IMG/VR virus record: IMGVR_UViG_3300021140_000018
Coordinates: 1-38,241 of that record
DNA from: a virus
Length of the DNA: 38,241 nt
Direction: 5' to 3' (one strand)
A model generated the notes under the pieces. It was given only the letters and a program-made list of their open reading frames with translations. It was not told the DNA's origin and made no database searches. The translations under genes were made by a program, and so were the position numbers. Shown here one piece after another: positions 11,873 through 19,809 of the stretch. Positions within the stretch are counted from its first letter, which is position 1, and each line of letters opens with the position of its first letter.

Positions 11873-14285
11873 ATCCTAGTTTTGTATTGGTCAATGATGT
11901 ATAGTTACTGCTGACAATACCTCTAGTATTATCCATAGCACGAGCCAGCGAAGGTGTTGGCTGCATATGTGCTGGTCTATTCTCCATTGGATTCATAGTA
12001 ATAGGACTTTGCTGCTTCTCAACTGGTGACATGCTTTGTCTATCAGGTTTAGCTGGTGACATTTCTAGCTTTTTGATATAGTTTTCATCCATAATAGATG
12101 GTGCAAAATCAACCGAACTTTTATCTACAGGCACATTAGCAGTAGGTGACTTTAGCTTTCTCATTCTATCAAATACCTGTGTGGTATTCTCACCTTCTGT
12201 TATTGGCTTGGCTTGTGCAGGTTCAGGACCGAGCAAGTCTCTAAATGGCTTGGTGATCTTAGCAGTCATTGATTCCTTTGGTGGTGCTGTTTCGATCTTA
12301 GGTGCTGGTTTAGCTAGTGCCAAAACATCCTTCTTTTCCTGCGAATAACGCTCCGAGAACTTATGCTTGGTATACTTTTCTCTAGCAGCATACAGAGCAT
12401 TGATCTGATCCTCGATGGCTGAACCAGCGGCGCTTTTGACCTTTGATACAATTCTCTTGGCACCACCATGCTGAACACCCATACTAAACAAGGCTTCTTT
12501 CATAGCAGGATGTTCTGTATTAAATCCTAGTTTCTTGGCATGTTGCTCTAGTGGATCATAGAGTGTTTTCTTAATGTATTCATGTTGTGACTTGGCAAAG
12601 GCCTCTGGGTCACTTACCGCAACTCTCTTATATGCCTCATTGAATGGTCTGCTTCCTGGTCTCATGCCTTGGAAATGATGAGCGAATTGCTTTCCTTCTT
12701 CTGACTTAAGATAGGCAGACATCATACCTGTTTTGGTTGATAGCTGGTGTTCTCCGTATGATACACCACCTTTATCACCCTTACCAGATGAAATAGTATG
12801 AACACCACGGGCACCTGACTCATATGGTCTAGATGCTGAACCCAATTCTTCACCACCAAGACCTTCGCCTCGACCAGTGATCATGCTGATAAAGCCCATA
12901 ATCTCACCGATCTGTCCAGTGTGTGTCTTTACCACATCTGATATCTGTGCGGTTGAGGCATATCTTGTGGCTTGCTGTTGATCAAAGTTAGTTTGGTTCT
13001 GACTTGTTTCATCTTTCTTAAACTCTACAGAACCAGTACCAGTGCCGGCACCGCCTTGAGTGCCACCTTTATCAAGAGCCTCAATGTTGCTCATAATTCT
13101 CTTTTTCTGTTCATCGTCAACTAGATTAGCACCCATCTGTAAGGCTTCTTTTGACTGTTCATCATGTATTCTGCCGTTAGACTGAACCAATCCGAACTTA
13201 ACTGATCCGCCCATGGCGCCGCCGCTATATTCGTCCTTATTGACTTGACGGACACGAGGCTTCTGTCCTTTAAACTGCTCTAGCAATAGGAAATTACCTG
13301 ACTCGTCTGGTGCCGTCATAGCAACACCAGTGTGGTATCCAGCGCCCATCCTATCGCCACCAGGTAGGTTGTAACGAGTGGTAGCTACTACCACACCAGG
13401 CTTAATCGGACCCTCTACAATCGTCCATCCTCCTGTTCTACCAAGGTCAGGATTAATTCCCTTAGATAGAGTGGCGCACTGTTCATCGTTCTTGGAATCG
13501 TATAGTGACTTGTCTTTAGGAACTACGAAGCCATTGGCATTCATTTCATAGTTTCCACCTGGTGTTTGACCACCACTTGGCTCACCAGCTTTGCCCATCA
13601 TAGCGTCAGAATAACCACCAGCCGTATGTGATCTATACATAGCTGTGGTTTCTGTATTGGCTGGTCGTTCAAAGTCTTTGGTGAATCCGATAGAAGCGTC
13701 AGAAGGATTGGCGAAGTTACGTGATAGATATGTTTTCATATCACCTTCTGTCATAGCAAAGTCAATCTGCTTCTTCCAGTTTGTTTGCCAACCTTCACCA
13801 ACATATTGCTTCATAGCCGAGAAACGAGAAGCATGGTGCTGAAATAGACCACCAGAGGTACCACCGTCACCGATAGCACCAGAGTTAAAGTTGGACTCAT
13901 ATTTCATATTGTTGACGATACCAGCGGCATGAACATGGTCGATGCCTTTTGAACGGATATAATCGTATATCTCTCTGGCTTTGACTACGTTGGTGACCTT
14001 CTCTGAAGATGATACTGAAGCACCAGATGATGTGGTCGCCTCGCCTTCCACTACACCGCCAGCTTTCTTCTTAGCAAGGGCATCATAGAAGCCTTTAACG
14101 TCTGGCATACCTTTTAGATAATATTTTGGGAATAGTTCAGCAAACTCTACAGGCGTTAGCATTGTGAAAGGAGAAGCCGCACCTAGTTTCTGCTGGTCAC
14201 GTAGCATACCAAAGCGTTTGGCTGGAGCCATTGCCTTCAGTTTAGAGAATATATTCTGACTTTGATTATCTATATTGAATGCCAT
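11871..14285 (-). CDS. tail-associated multidomain cell-wall hydrolase
   Basis: 804 residues. Three hydrolase-like regions are seen. (1) Residues 100-220 resemble phage tail lysozyme: G122-I-V-N-N-M-K-Y-E130-S-N-F-N with Glu130 as candidate acid, then G145-L-F-Q-H-H. (2) Residues 262-350 resemble the BPSL0067/NlpC-like group: E268-Q-C270 as nucleophile, P-G-V-V-V-A-T, G-Y-H318-T-G-V-A as candidate His. (3) Residues 486-640 resemble the C-terminal domain of VgrG3-type T6SS spikes: Y488-E489-S-G, S-S-G-K-G-D-K-G-G-V-S-Y-G. Linkers are Gly/Ser/Thr- and Pro-rich and the last 150 residues look disordered. It is last in the minus-strand hub operon (TAATG junction), so it is probably virion-borne and acts on peptidoglycan at DNA entry. 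The domain calls are from residue patterns. Confidence 0.72.
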   Translation of the reverse strand: MAFNIDNQSQNIFSKLKAMAPAKRFGMLRDQQKLGAASPFTMLTPVEFAELFPKYYLKGMPDVKGFYDALAKKKAGGVVEGEATTSSGASVSSSEKVTNVVKAREIYDYIRSKGIDHVHAAGIVNNMKYESNFNSGAIGDGGTSGGLFQHHASRFSAMKQYVGEGWQTNWKKQIDFAMTEGDMKTYLSRNFANPSDASIGFTKDFERPANTETTAMYRSHTAGGYSDAMMGKAGEPSGGQTPGGNYEMNANGFVVPKDKSLYDSKNDEQCATLSKGINPDLGRTGGWTIVEGPIKPGVVVATTRYNLPGGDRMGAGYHTGVAMTAPDESGNFLLLEQFKGQKPRVRQVNKDEYSGGAMGGSVKFGLVQSNGRIHDEQSKEALQMGANLVDDEQKKRIMSNIEALDKGGTQGGAGTGTGSVEFKKDETSQNQTNFDQQQATRYASTAQISDVVKTHTGQIGEIMGFISMITGRGEGLGGEELGSASRPYESGARGVHTISSGKGDKGGVSYGEHQLSTKTGMMSAYLKSEEGKQFAHHFQGMRPGSRPFNEAYKRVAVSDPEAFAKSQHEYIKKTLYDPLEQHAKKLGFNTEHPAMKEALFSMGVQHGGAKRIVSKVKSAAGSAIEDQINALYAAREKYTKHKFSERYSQEKKDVLALAKPAPKIETAPPKESMTAKITKPFRDLLGPEPAQAKPITEGENTTQVFDRMRKLKSPTANVPVDKSSVDFAPSIMDENYIKKLEMSPAKPDRQSMSPVEKQQSPITMNPMENRPAHMQPTPSLARAMDNTRGIVSSNYTSLTNTKLG

Positions 14286-14506
14286 TATCTTCTTCTTTTT
14301 CTGCTAAGTTGCGACATCATATTGCTGTATTCGTTTTCTTGCTGCTTGGCCAGATCGTCTTGTTCTTGAACCCATGCATTGAGCATATCAACATAGATAT
14401 GTTTTTCCCATGGCATCATACCTTCAACGTCACCTAAACTCCATCTATGATGGTGCATCAGATTAAAGTTTGACTTAAGCACATTTGCCAGTGAGTCATG
14501 ACCCAT
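14285..14506 (-). CDS. 51: gp51-like baseplate hub assembly protein
   Basis: 73 residues with the block F14-N-L-M-H-H-H-R-W-S-L-G-D-V-E-G-M-M-P-W-E-K, the pattern I know from small gp51-type hub assembly proteins of T4-like phages, then a charged helix ending R-K-R-R-R. T4 gp51 is much longer (about 249 aa), so this is the short form. It lies directly after gp26, as in T4 (26-51), and its TAA overlaps the ATG of the hydrolase. It probably helps assemble the central hub and may not stay in the virion. Confidence 0.65.
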   Translation of the reverse strand: MGHDSLANVLKSNFNLMHHHRWSLGDVEGMMPWEKHIYVDMLNAWVQEQDDLAKQQENEYSNMMSQLSRKRRR

Positions 14507-14508
14507 TA

Positions 14509-15234
14509 TCAGATAAAAAAATCAAAGAAATCTGTATACCTCACCTTATGCTCAAAACCACACTTATTACATTTGCTTTCGATCTTGGCAGCCACCGTAG
14601 GAAATCTATCTACATAGGCTTCTAGCTTCTTATAGTTTTCTTCGGTGAGACCTTCAACAAACTCTTTTAATTCTTCCGTTGTGTAGTCTTTATATGAGTG
14701 CATACCACTCTTGTCGTATATGTAATCGATAGAACTGACCACGATATGGGTCTTTTTGTCAATCTCTGGTAGTTCCTCGATCTTTCTCATAATACCATAG
14801 TTTGGGTATCTCATTCGGACACCAGACGCAGGACCTAGCTTGATATCATCCTGCACACCATCGTATTTGATTAGTTCAACATTGGAGATATCCATATCGG
14901 CAAGAAACTCATTGCCGCATACTTGTTCATTCTCCAATACATTATTACAGGTGAGTTTGACCGCTACCGTTTCACCTACCGACTTGGCTCTTAGAAAGAT
15001 AAAGAGATAGTCGATATCAAAGAACGGCAATTTATCAACGTCAATGTCACCATCAAGGATACAGTTGTTAATGACCTGCTTTACCGTTGTTATGATATCA
15101 GATGGTACCTTTGACTCAACGGCAATCAATATTAGCTTTTCTTCTTTAACCGTGAAAGGTCTAACTCTAATAGCCTTTCCACTGGATGGTACAACAAAGT
15201 CATACGCAGGTAGTTCAATCTTAGGCAATGCCAT
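14509..15234 (-). CDS. 26: baseplate hub protein gp26
   Basis: 241 residues (T4 gp26 is 208). Resembles the T4 baseplate gp26 family: S17-S-G-K-A-I-R-V-R-P-F-T-V-K-E-E-K-L-I-L near the N-terminus, F-D-I-D-Y-L-F-I-F-L-R-A-K-S, L-T-C96 ... C106 and C222-N-K-C225. The four cysteines look like a split zinc ribbon. Needed for hub assembly in T4. The order 48-54-26-51 on one strand supports the call. Stop and next start are two bases apart. Confidence 0.82.
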   Translation of the reverse strand: MALPKIELPAYDFVVPSSGKAIRVRPFTVKEEKLILIAVESKVPSDIITTVKQVINNCILDGDIDVDKLPFFDIDYLFIFLRAKSVGETVAVKLTCNNVLENEQVCGNEFLADMDISNVELIKYDGVQDDIKLGPASGVRMRYPNYGIMRKIEELPEIDKKTHIVVSSIDYIYDKSGMHSYKDYTTEELKEFVEGLTEENYKKLEAYVDRFPTVAAKIESKCNKCGFEHKVRYTDFFDFFI

Positions 15235-15249
15235 AATATATCTCCATTA

Positions 15250-15876
15250 TTATGTAAGTAGTGTTGGTCTATCCCAATTCTTATAGGTGAATGTTACTTG
15301 TAATCTCAATACATCTTGCTCGGCCCAGTTTACAGGCTGTGCATTGACAACCAGTGGCCATGCTCTCAATAGTCTCCAGTGATATGAGATATGTGGTGTC
15401 CATGTGGCACCAGTTAGTGGTATGACTGACAGTGGACCGAGAGGTGATGGATCCGCATATTCTGAATATTGAAATATGTTAATCTCAGAGAAATACTCAT
15501 TTGGATAGCTATAGTTAAAGTTATTAACTGGGTTGATAAAGTCCATCCAATCGTCAAAGAACCTACGTTCACGAGAGTCCGAACGGCATAGAAACGATAA
15601 TGTTATTGGCTGATATTCCGTATTTGTTGGGAATACCTGTGATGGACCATAGTAACGAGCCTGTGCCACCGAGAAGCTACGGCCTGGTAACTCTGCCGTA
15701 TCGCAAAGCATATGAAGGTCTGGCACCAATGCTCTTGATTTAATAGCGGCTGGTGGTGTAATTGATACAGCAAAACGGGAGCCTCTTGTTAGAGAGCCGC
15801 CCATGTCTAGCGAGCCTAGAAAGGCCAGCATATTCATAAATTTTGGTCCGACTTGTCCTACTTGTTGAACTGGCAT
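15250..15876 (-). CDS. 54: baseplate tail-tube initiator gp54-like (gp19-fold)
   Basis: 208 residues with the T4 gp19 tube-protein fold pattern: F36-A-V-S-I-T-P-P, C-D-T-A-E-L-P-G-R-S-F, Y-Q-P-I-T-L-S-F-L-C-R-S-D-S-R-E-R-R-F-F-D-D-W-M, and a C-terminal L-R-L-Q-V-T-F-T-Y-K-N-W. In T4, gp54 sits on gp48 and nucleates tube growth. Here it directly follows gp48 (one base between), matching T4 order, and T4 gp54 is longer (320 aa), so this is a reduced form. It could alternatively be called a tail tube-like protein; the main gp19 tube gene would lie elsewhere. Confidence 0.72.
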   Translation of the reverse strand: MPVQQVGQVGPKFMNMLAFLGSLDMGGSLTRGSRFAVSITPPAAIKSRALVPDLHMLCDTAELPGRSFSVAQARYYGPSQVFPTNTEYQPITLSFLCRSDSRERRFFDDWMDFINPVNNFNYSYPNEYFSEINIFQYSEYADPSPLGPLSVIPLTGATWTPHISYHWRLLRAWPLVVNAQPVNWAEQDVLRLQVTFTYKNWDRPTLLT

Positions 15877-15877
15877 A

Positions 15878-16732
15878 TTAGTATCCGTTGTCTACGTCTG
15901 CTTGACTGATTACACGCATTTCCTGGAAGACTAGTGATAGGAATGCCTGTGTTGGGCTACCGTCTTTAAATGCGCTGAACTCATTCTGTTGTGAATAGTT
16001 GACATCAACTCTTTTGAGAACACACTTAGCTATTCTAGGTAGGTATGGGTTCTCTTTAACCTGACCGTCTACCACATGTCTAAACTTGATATCGAACTCG
16101 GCTGGTGGTACGAACCAGAAGCCTGTTCTAAACTGTTCTGATAATATTGCACCAATATCACCAGGCAAGAAGTTCTGTAAATCTTGCTGCTGTTGTGAGG
16201 TGAGTGTGCCTGTAATTTCTGGTGCGGAGAACTTTCTTAGTATCTTGATAATGGCATGCATTTCACGCTGTTCTTCTTTTGACTGCGGAGCCATAAAGTA
16301 ATCGAATTGGAATGATCTTAGATCGGAGTTGGCATATAGAACATCGACCTTAGGATTAATAACACCTTGACCAGCTACTCTCGCTGCACCGGCTGCGGCC
16401 GCTGTGGCCGTGCCGATAACTGGAATACCACCAATAACCGATGTGCCTAGTCTTGTTAGCTTGACTTCATCGTATTCATGAGCCATCTGCCAGAATAGAG
16501 AACTGTTCTGACCACCACCTGGAATAAAGAGAGATATAGCTGTTGGTGACTTATCTTTGTTATTAGAAAACCTTGACTGACTTGGATAGGCAGTAATGGT
16601 CATAAAGTGACCTTGTGAATCCGATTTTAAGTCTAATGGAAATCTATGTGATGATCTGGTAGAACCACCAGCTGGTGTGCCCGCTATAGCACTACCAGCA
16701 GTTGTGAGATAATCCACACTATCGTTAGCCAT
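15878..16732 (-). CDS. 48: baseplate tail-tube cap gp48
   Basis: 284 residues. Caps the hub and starts the tail tube and tape measure in T4. Features: hydrophobic, Ala/Gly-rich stretch at about 98-120, then N126-P-K-V-D-V-L-Y-A-N-S-D-L-R-S-F-Q-F-D-Y, and S-K-E-E-Q-R-E-M-H-A-I-I-K-I-L-R, which matches the gp48/gp54 family. Shorter than T4 gp48 (364). First gene of the minus-strand hub operon, with GGAGG (16738-16742) and a late-type promoter on the same strand at 16755-16762. Confidence 0.78.
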   Translation of the reverse strand: MANDSVDYLTTAGSAIAGTPAGGSTRSSHRFPLDLKSDSQGHFMTITAYPSQSRFSNNKDKSPTAISLFIPGGGQNSSLFWQMAHEYDEVKLTRLGTSVIGGIPVIGTATAAAAGAARVAGQGVINPKVDVLYANSDLRSFQFDYFMAPQSKEEQREMHAIIKILRKFSAPEITGTLTSQQQQDLQNFLPGDIGAILSEQFRTGFWFVPPAEFDIKFRHVVDGQVKENPYLPRIAKCVLKRVDVNYSQQNEFSAFKDGSPTQAFLSLVFQEMRVISQADVDNGY

Positions 16733-16754
16733 TTATTCCTCCAATGCTACATAC

Positions 16755-16762
16755 TATTTAGC
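16755..16762 (-). promoter_or_regulatory. T4-late-type promoter element on minus strand
   Basis: Read on the minus strand this is GCTAAATA, ending 22 bases before the gp48 ATG. It is the only candidate promoter for the gp48-54-26-51-hydrolase operon, in the divergent gap with gp4. Confidence 0.6.
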
Positions 16763-16773
16763 AGAGGTTTATA

Positions 16774-17229
16774 ATGGCATATGATTACAAACAAGGCTTT
16801 TTCAAGCCAAAATTTCCTAAAAAGTATATCGGTGACCCTACCAATATCGTCTATAGGTCTGGTTGGGAAAAAAGAGTTATGCAGTCTCTTGATGATAATC
16901 TAAATGTGGTACGCTGGGCATCCGAAGAGGTGGTCATACCTTACATTTCACCTATAGACAACCGACCACATAGGTACTTTGTAGACTTTTATGTTGAGGC
17001 CAAACTGGCCGATGGTTCTATTAAGAAGATGCTGCTAGAGGTTAAACCAGCCGCACAGACAAAACCACCCAAAGCACCTAAGAGAAGAACCAAGCGGTAT
17101 CTGTCCGAGGTCATGACATGGGGTGTGAATGAAGCTAAGTGGAAGGCAGCCAAAGAGTTTTGCTTAGATAAGGGCTGGGAGTTTCGCATAATTACCGAAG
17201 CGGAACTATTTAAAAAACCTACTAAATAA
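16774..17229 (+). CDS. 4: head completion protein gp4 (nuclease fold)
   Basis: 151 residues, same size as T4 gp4 (150). Needed to complete filled heads before tail joining. TnsA/PD-(D/E)XK-like site: W31-E32-K, Y68-F-V-D71-F, L88-E89-V-K91. Blocks Y27-R-S-G-W-E-K-R-V-M and M-T-W-G-V-N-E-A-K-W-K-A-A fit the family. Start ATG 16774 with AGAGG upstream. Divergent from gp48; followed by the conserved gene and gp53 (T4 order 4-53). Confidence 0.87.
   Translation: MAYDYKQGFFKPKFPKKYIGDPTNIVYRSGWEKRVMQSLDDNLNVVRWASEEVVIPYISPIDNRPHRYFVDFYVEAKLADGSIKKMLLEVKPAAQTKPPKAPKRRTKRYLSEVMTWGVNEAKWKAAKEFCLDKGWEFRIITEAELFKKPTK
17221..17228 (+). promoter_or_regulatory. late-type motif at gp4 stop (doubtful promoter)
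   Basis: ACTAAATA overlaps the gp4 stop, but the next ATG is at 17233, so initiation from it would begin around or after that start codon. It could only serve gp53 and beyond, or be chance. Confidence 0.25.
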
Positions 17230-17232
17230 TAC

Positions 17233-17760
17233 ATGGCAAAAGAATATACCGACGACGAACTAGCAAAGTGGTTTAGAGATAAGGCACTGTCAGTTAGAGG
17301 TGCCTCGGCTCGAAACAGACTACTTGATGCTGATACACGTTACGCTGATATCAATAATCAGTTTGTCGGCGGCATGTATTTCTTTAGGTATGATCCTAAG
17401 ACAAAGGCTAAACTGCCTATGTTTGACAGATATCCACTGGTTATCGTAGTTGAAAGATATACCGACGGCTTTCTTGCTCTTAACATGCACTATCTGTCCA
17501 AAGGTCAGAGAACTGGTGCCGTGTCTATGATGAATGAGTTTTATAACAGAAAGAAGCCATTTACAGGCACCACCTCAGGTCGTGGCTTGACCAACTGGGA
17601 ACTGCTAATCAATACTTCCACCAGTGTCGAGGCTATGGCTAATAAGTGTGTCCATCGATATCTGTATAACCATGTCCGATCACAGTTTATTAGAATTAAC
17701 AAAGATGAATACGATAAAGCAATTCAATTACCTATCGATGAATGGGTATATAAAAGGTAA
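17233..17760 (+). CDS. conserved phage protein between gp4 and gp53
   Basis: 175 residues, basic. Contains M48-Y-F-F-R-Y-D-P-K-T-K-A-K-L-P-M-F-D-R-Y-P-L-V, G-F-L-A-L-N-M-H-Y-L, and R-Y-L-Y-N-H-V-R-S-Q-F-I-R-I, a pattern recurrent in T4-like phages outside T4 itself, where it sits next to gp4 or gp53. Function is not established; by neighbourhood it is head completion or baseplate related. In T4 nothing lies between 4 and 53. A gp2-type DNA-end protector is a possibility I cannot support from motifs. Starts three bases after the gp4 stop. Confidence 0.7.
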   Translation: MAKEYTDDELAKWFRDKALSVRGASARNRLLDADTRYADINNQFVGGMYFFRYDPKTKAKLPMFDRYPLVIVVERYTDGFLALNMHYLSKGQRTGAVSMMNEFYNRKKPFTGTTSGRGLTNWELLINTSTSVEAMANKCVHRYLYNHVRSQFIRINKDEYDKAIQLPIDEWVYKR

Positions 17761-17766
17761 TCATTA

Positions 17767-18546
17767 ATGACCATATCACCATACTTTGATCTATTCCCAA
17801 AGATAGAGTATAATATCAGCGGTGAGCCTAATGCCACCGAGAACGTGACCAATATCTTTAAGCGTTACGCTATTCTTAAGGATATTCTATCAAACGCTGG
17901 CAGCTATGTGTTATATGAGGTCGAAGAAAACGATACACCAGAGATATTGGCTGAAAAGGTCTACAATGATGCTGGTGCTGGCTGGATGATCCTCTATGCC
18001 AATAAGATCATTGATCCTCAGTTTGATTGGCCTATGTCGGACGAGGTGTTTAAAAAGTATGTCACCGAAAAGTATGGTTCGGTAGCCCTTGCTCAGACTA
18101 CATATCACCACTACGAAAAGATCGTGGAGACCACAGTTGGTGATCAGACATATACTCGCACCTATATTGTGAATAAAGAGAGATTGACCGACAATGCTCT
18201 TGATGTTCCATATACCTATTATGAACCATATGACGGTAACTTTTCTCTCACAGGTGATACTCTCTTGGTCACCGCCGATAATACCTCATTTACCGTAGAT
18301 CATAGCATACACGCTTCTTATGACGACACCTCTCTACCAGAATATTACTCATATGAAGCCCATGATATTAATGACAAGACCGTATATCTCAATACTTACG
18401 GAAAAGCTATCACTAACTATGATTATGAATTTGAGCAGAACGAAGCCAGAAGATTTATCAAGGTCATCAAAGGTGAGTATTATGCACAAATCATGAGAGA
18501 ATTTAGAGATTTGTCAGGATCTTCAAGACTTATAAGGACTTTCTAA
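17767..18546 (+). CDS. 53: baseplate wedge protein gp53
   Basis: 259 residues (T4 196). Completes wedges and joins them around the hub. Family blocks: S4-P-Y-F-D-L-F-P-K-I-E-Y-N-I, V-T-N-I-F-K-R-Y-A-I-L-K-D-I, then a LysM-like E-E-N-D-T-P-E-I-L-A-E-K-V-Y-N-D...G-W-M-I-L-Y-A-N-K-I-I-D-P-Q-F-D-W-P. The C-terminal 110 residues (about 115-225) appear to be an insertion relative to T4, consistent with the greater length. Tight linkage to gp27 (three bases). Confidence 0.87.
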   Translation: MTISPYFDLFPKIEYNISGEPNATENVTNIFKRYAILKDILSNAGSYVLYEVEENDTPEILAEKVYNDAGAGWMILYANKIIDPQFDWPMSDEVFKKYVTEKYGSVALAQTTYHHYEKIVETTVGDQTYTRTYIVNKERLTDNALDVPYTYYEPYDGNFSLTGDTLLVTADNTSFTVDHSIHASYDDTSLPEYYSYEAHDINDKTVYLNTYGKAITNYDYEFEQNEARRFIKVIKGEYYAQIMREFRDLSGSSRLIRTF

Positions 18547-18549
18547 AGT

Positions 18550-19806
18550 ATGGCTCAAAACCCTATTGACTCAACCGCACAAAGTAATGATCCGCTTAAT
18601 CTAGTATCGGCCGCTATCAGTCTCGGTGGACAGGTGCCGCCAGATGTTACGGTCAAAGAGGTCATTATTGGCGAAAGTCTTTTAAATCCATCAGCCCATG
18701 TGGCCGTCACATTACAGTCTTTGATCTATACACCACAGTCGGTCGAAAGTAGATACTTCAATACCTTTGAAGGTAAGAACTGGACGCAATTTAAATGTAA
18801 GCCGCTTGATCTGTTTGTAACCGATGAAGCTGGTAATAGAACTATGAAGGTGAGCCAGAAGATTTATCGTTGTGATAATCGTCGCTTTGCTTCTACCAAC
18901 ACCGGTCAGGTGGAAGAATTAACTCTGCACGCCATCGATGAGTCTATTCTTAAAGATGCCGAGACAGTATGGGAAAAATCATGGAAATGTTCAACACCAT
19001 CGGCTGTTGTTAAAGAGGCTCTTAATAAGATTAAAGCCACCGATATCGATGTAGACCAGGCTGGTCCTGCACGTCCATATGTGGCCGAGTCTATTCACCC
19101 ATTACAGGTTATTCAGCAGCAGGCCAATGTGGCTTTGCATAACGGATCAGATCCATCGTTTGTTCACTATATGACGATTGATCATACCACTGGTAAGAGC
19201 ATACACCATTTTAAGTCACTCACCAAACTTAGTAAGGCCGCTCCGTATCAGATATATGCATCCGATACCGCTATCACTGGTAGACAGGGCTTTTCTGACC
19301 CTATTAATACCAGATATAATAGAGCATTGTCATTTAATTTCCCATGTGACTTTGATGCTCTCACTGATATTCTAAACGGTATTAGCTGTGACGGCCAGGT
19401 AATGAACCAGACCAGAACCATGAACCTCTCTAACGGTGTAGCCGATGCGGTTGGTCAAGGTCTCAGCATTGCCAATAAACTGTTCTCATTAACCAATCTT
19501 GGTACCGCCGAGCAACATAAGAGTTGTGAAACAGGTGTAGAAAAGTATTTACATCTTAGACAAGCCAGAATGGCTCTGCTAGATAGGGATAAGATTGCCC
19601 TCAGAATTACCATACCATGGACACCAACGCTACATGCTGGTGACAAGATTATGTTCAACTGGAATAACCGCTATGATGAGTCCATGAGAGTATATGGTAC
19701 AGGTGAATATATCGTGGCACATCTCACACACAATATTCAATTCGGTGGCTTTGCTGTCACCAATCTAGATTGCATTGCTAATACATTGGGTAAAGCGGGA
19801 GTTTAA
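18550..19806 (+). CDS. 27: baseplate hub protein gp27
   Basis: 418 residues (T4 391). Forms the torus at the centre of the hub that holds the gp5 spike. The order (after gp53, before the gp5-like OB-fold gene), a VgrG/gp27-style central block with H181-P-L-Q-V-I-Q-Q-Q-A-N-V-A-L and F-V-H-Y-M-T-I-D, and a C-terminal tube-like repeat (L-H-A-G-D-K-I-M-F-N-W...Y-I-V-A-H-L-T-H-N-I) support it. Gene order differs from T4, where gp27 lies with 51 and 28. Confidence 0.78.
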   Translation: MAQNPIDSTAQSNDPLNLVSAAISLGGQVPPDVTVKEVIIGESLLNPSAHVAVTLQSLIYTPQSVESRYFNTFEGKNWTQFKCKPLDLFVTDEAGNRTMKVSQKIYRCDNRRFASTNTGQVEELTLHAIDESILKDAETVWEKSWKCSTPSAVVKEALNKIKATDIDVDQAGPARPYVAESIHPLQVIQQQANVALHNGSDPSFVHYMTIDHTTGKSIHHFKSLTKLSKAAPYQIYASDTAITGRQGFSDPINTRYNRALSFNFPCDFDALTDILNGISCDGQVMNQTRTMNLSNGVADAVGQGLSIANKLFSLTNLGTAEQHKSCETGVEKYLHLRQARMALLDRDKIALRITIPWTPTLHAGDKIMFNWNNRYDESMRVYGTGEYIVAHLTHNIQFGGFAVTNLDCIANTLGKAGV

Positions 19807-19809
19807 AGT

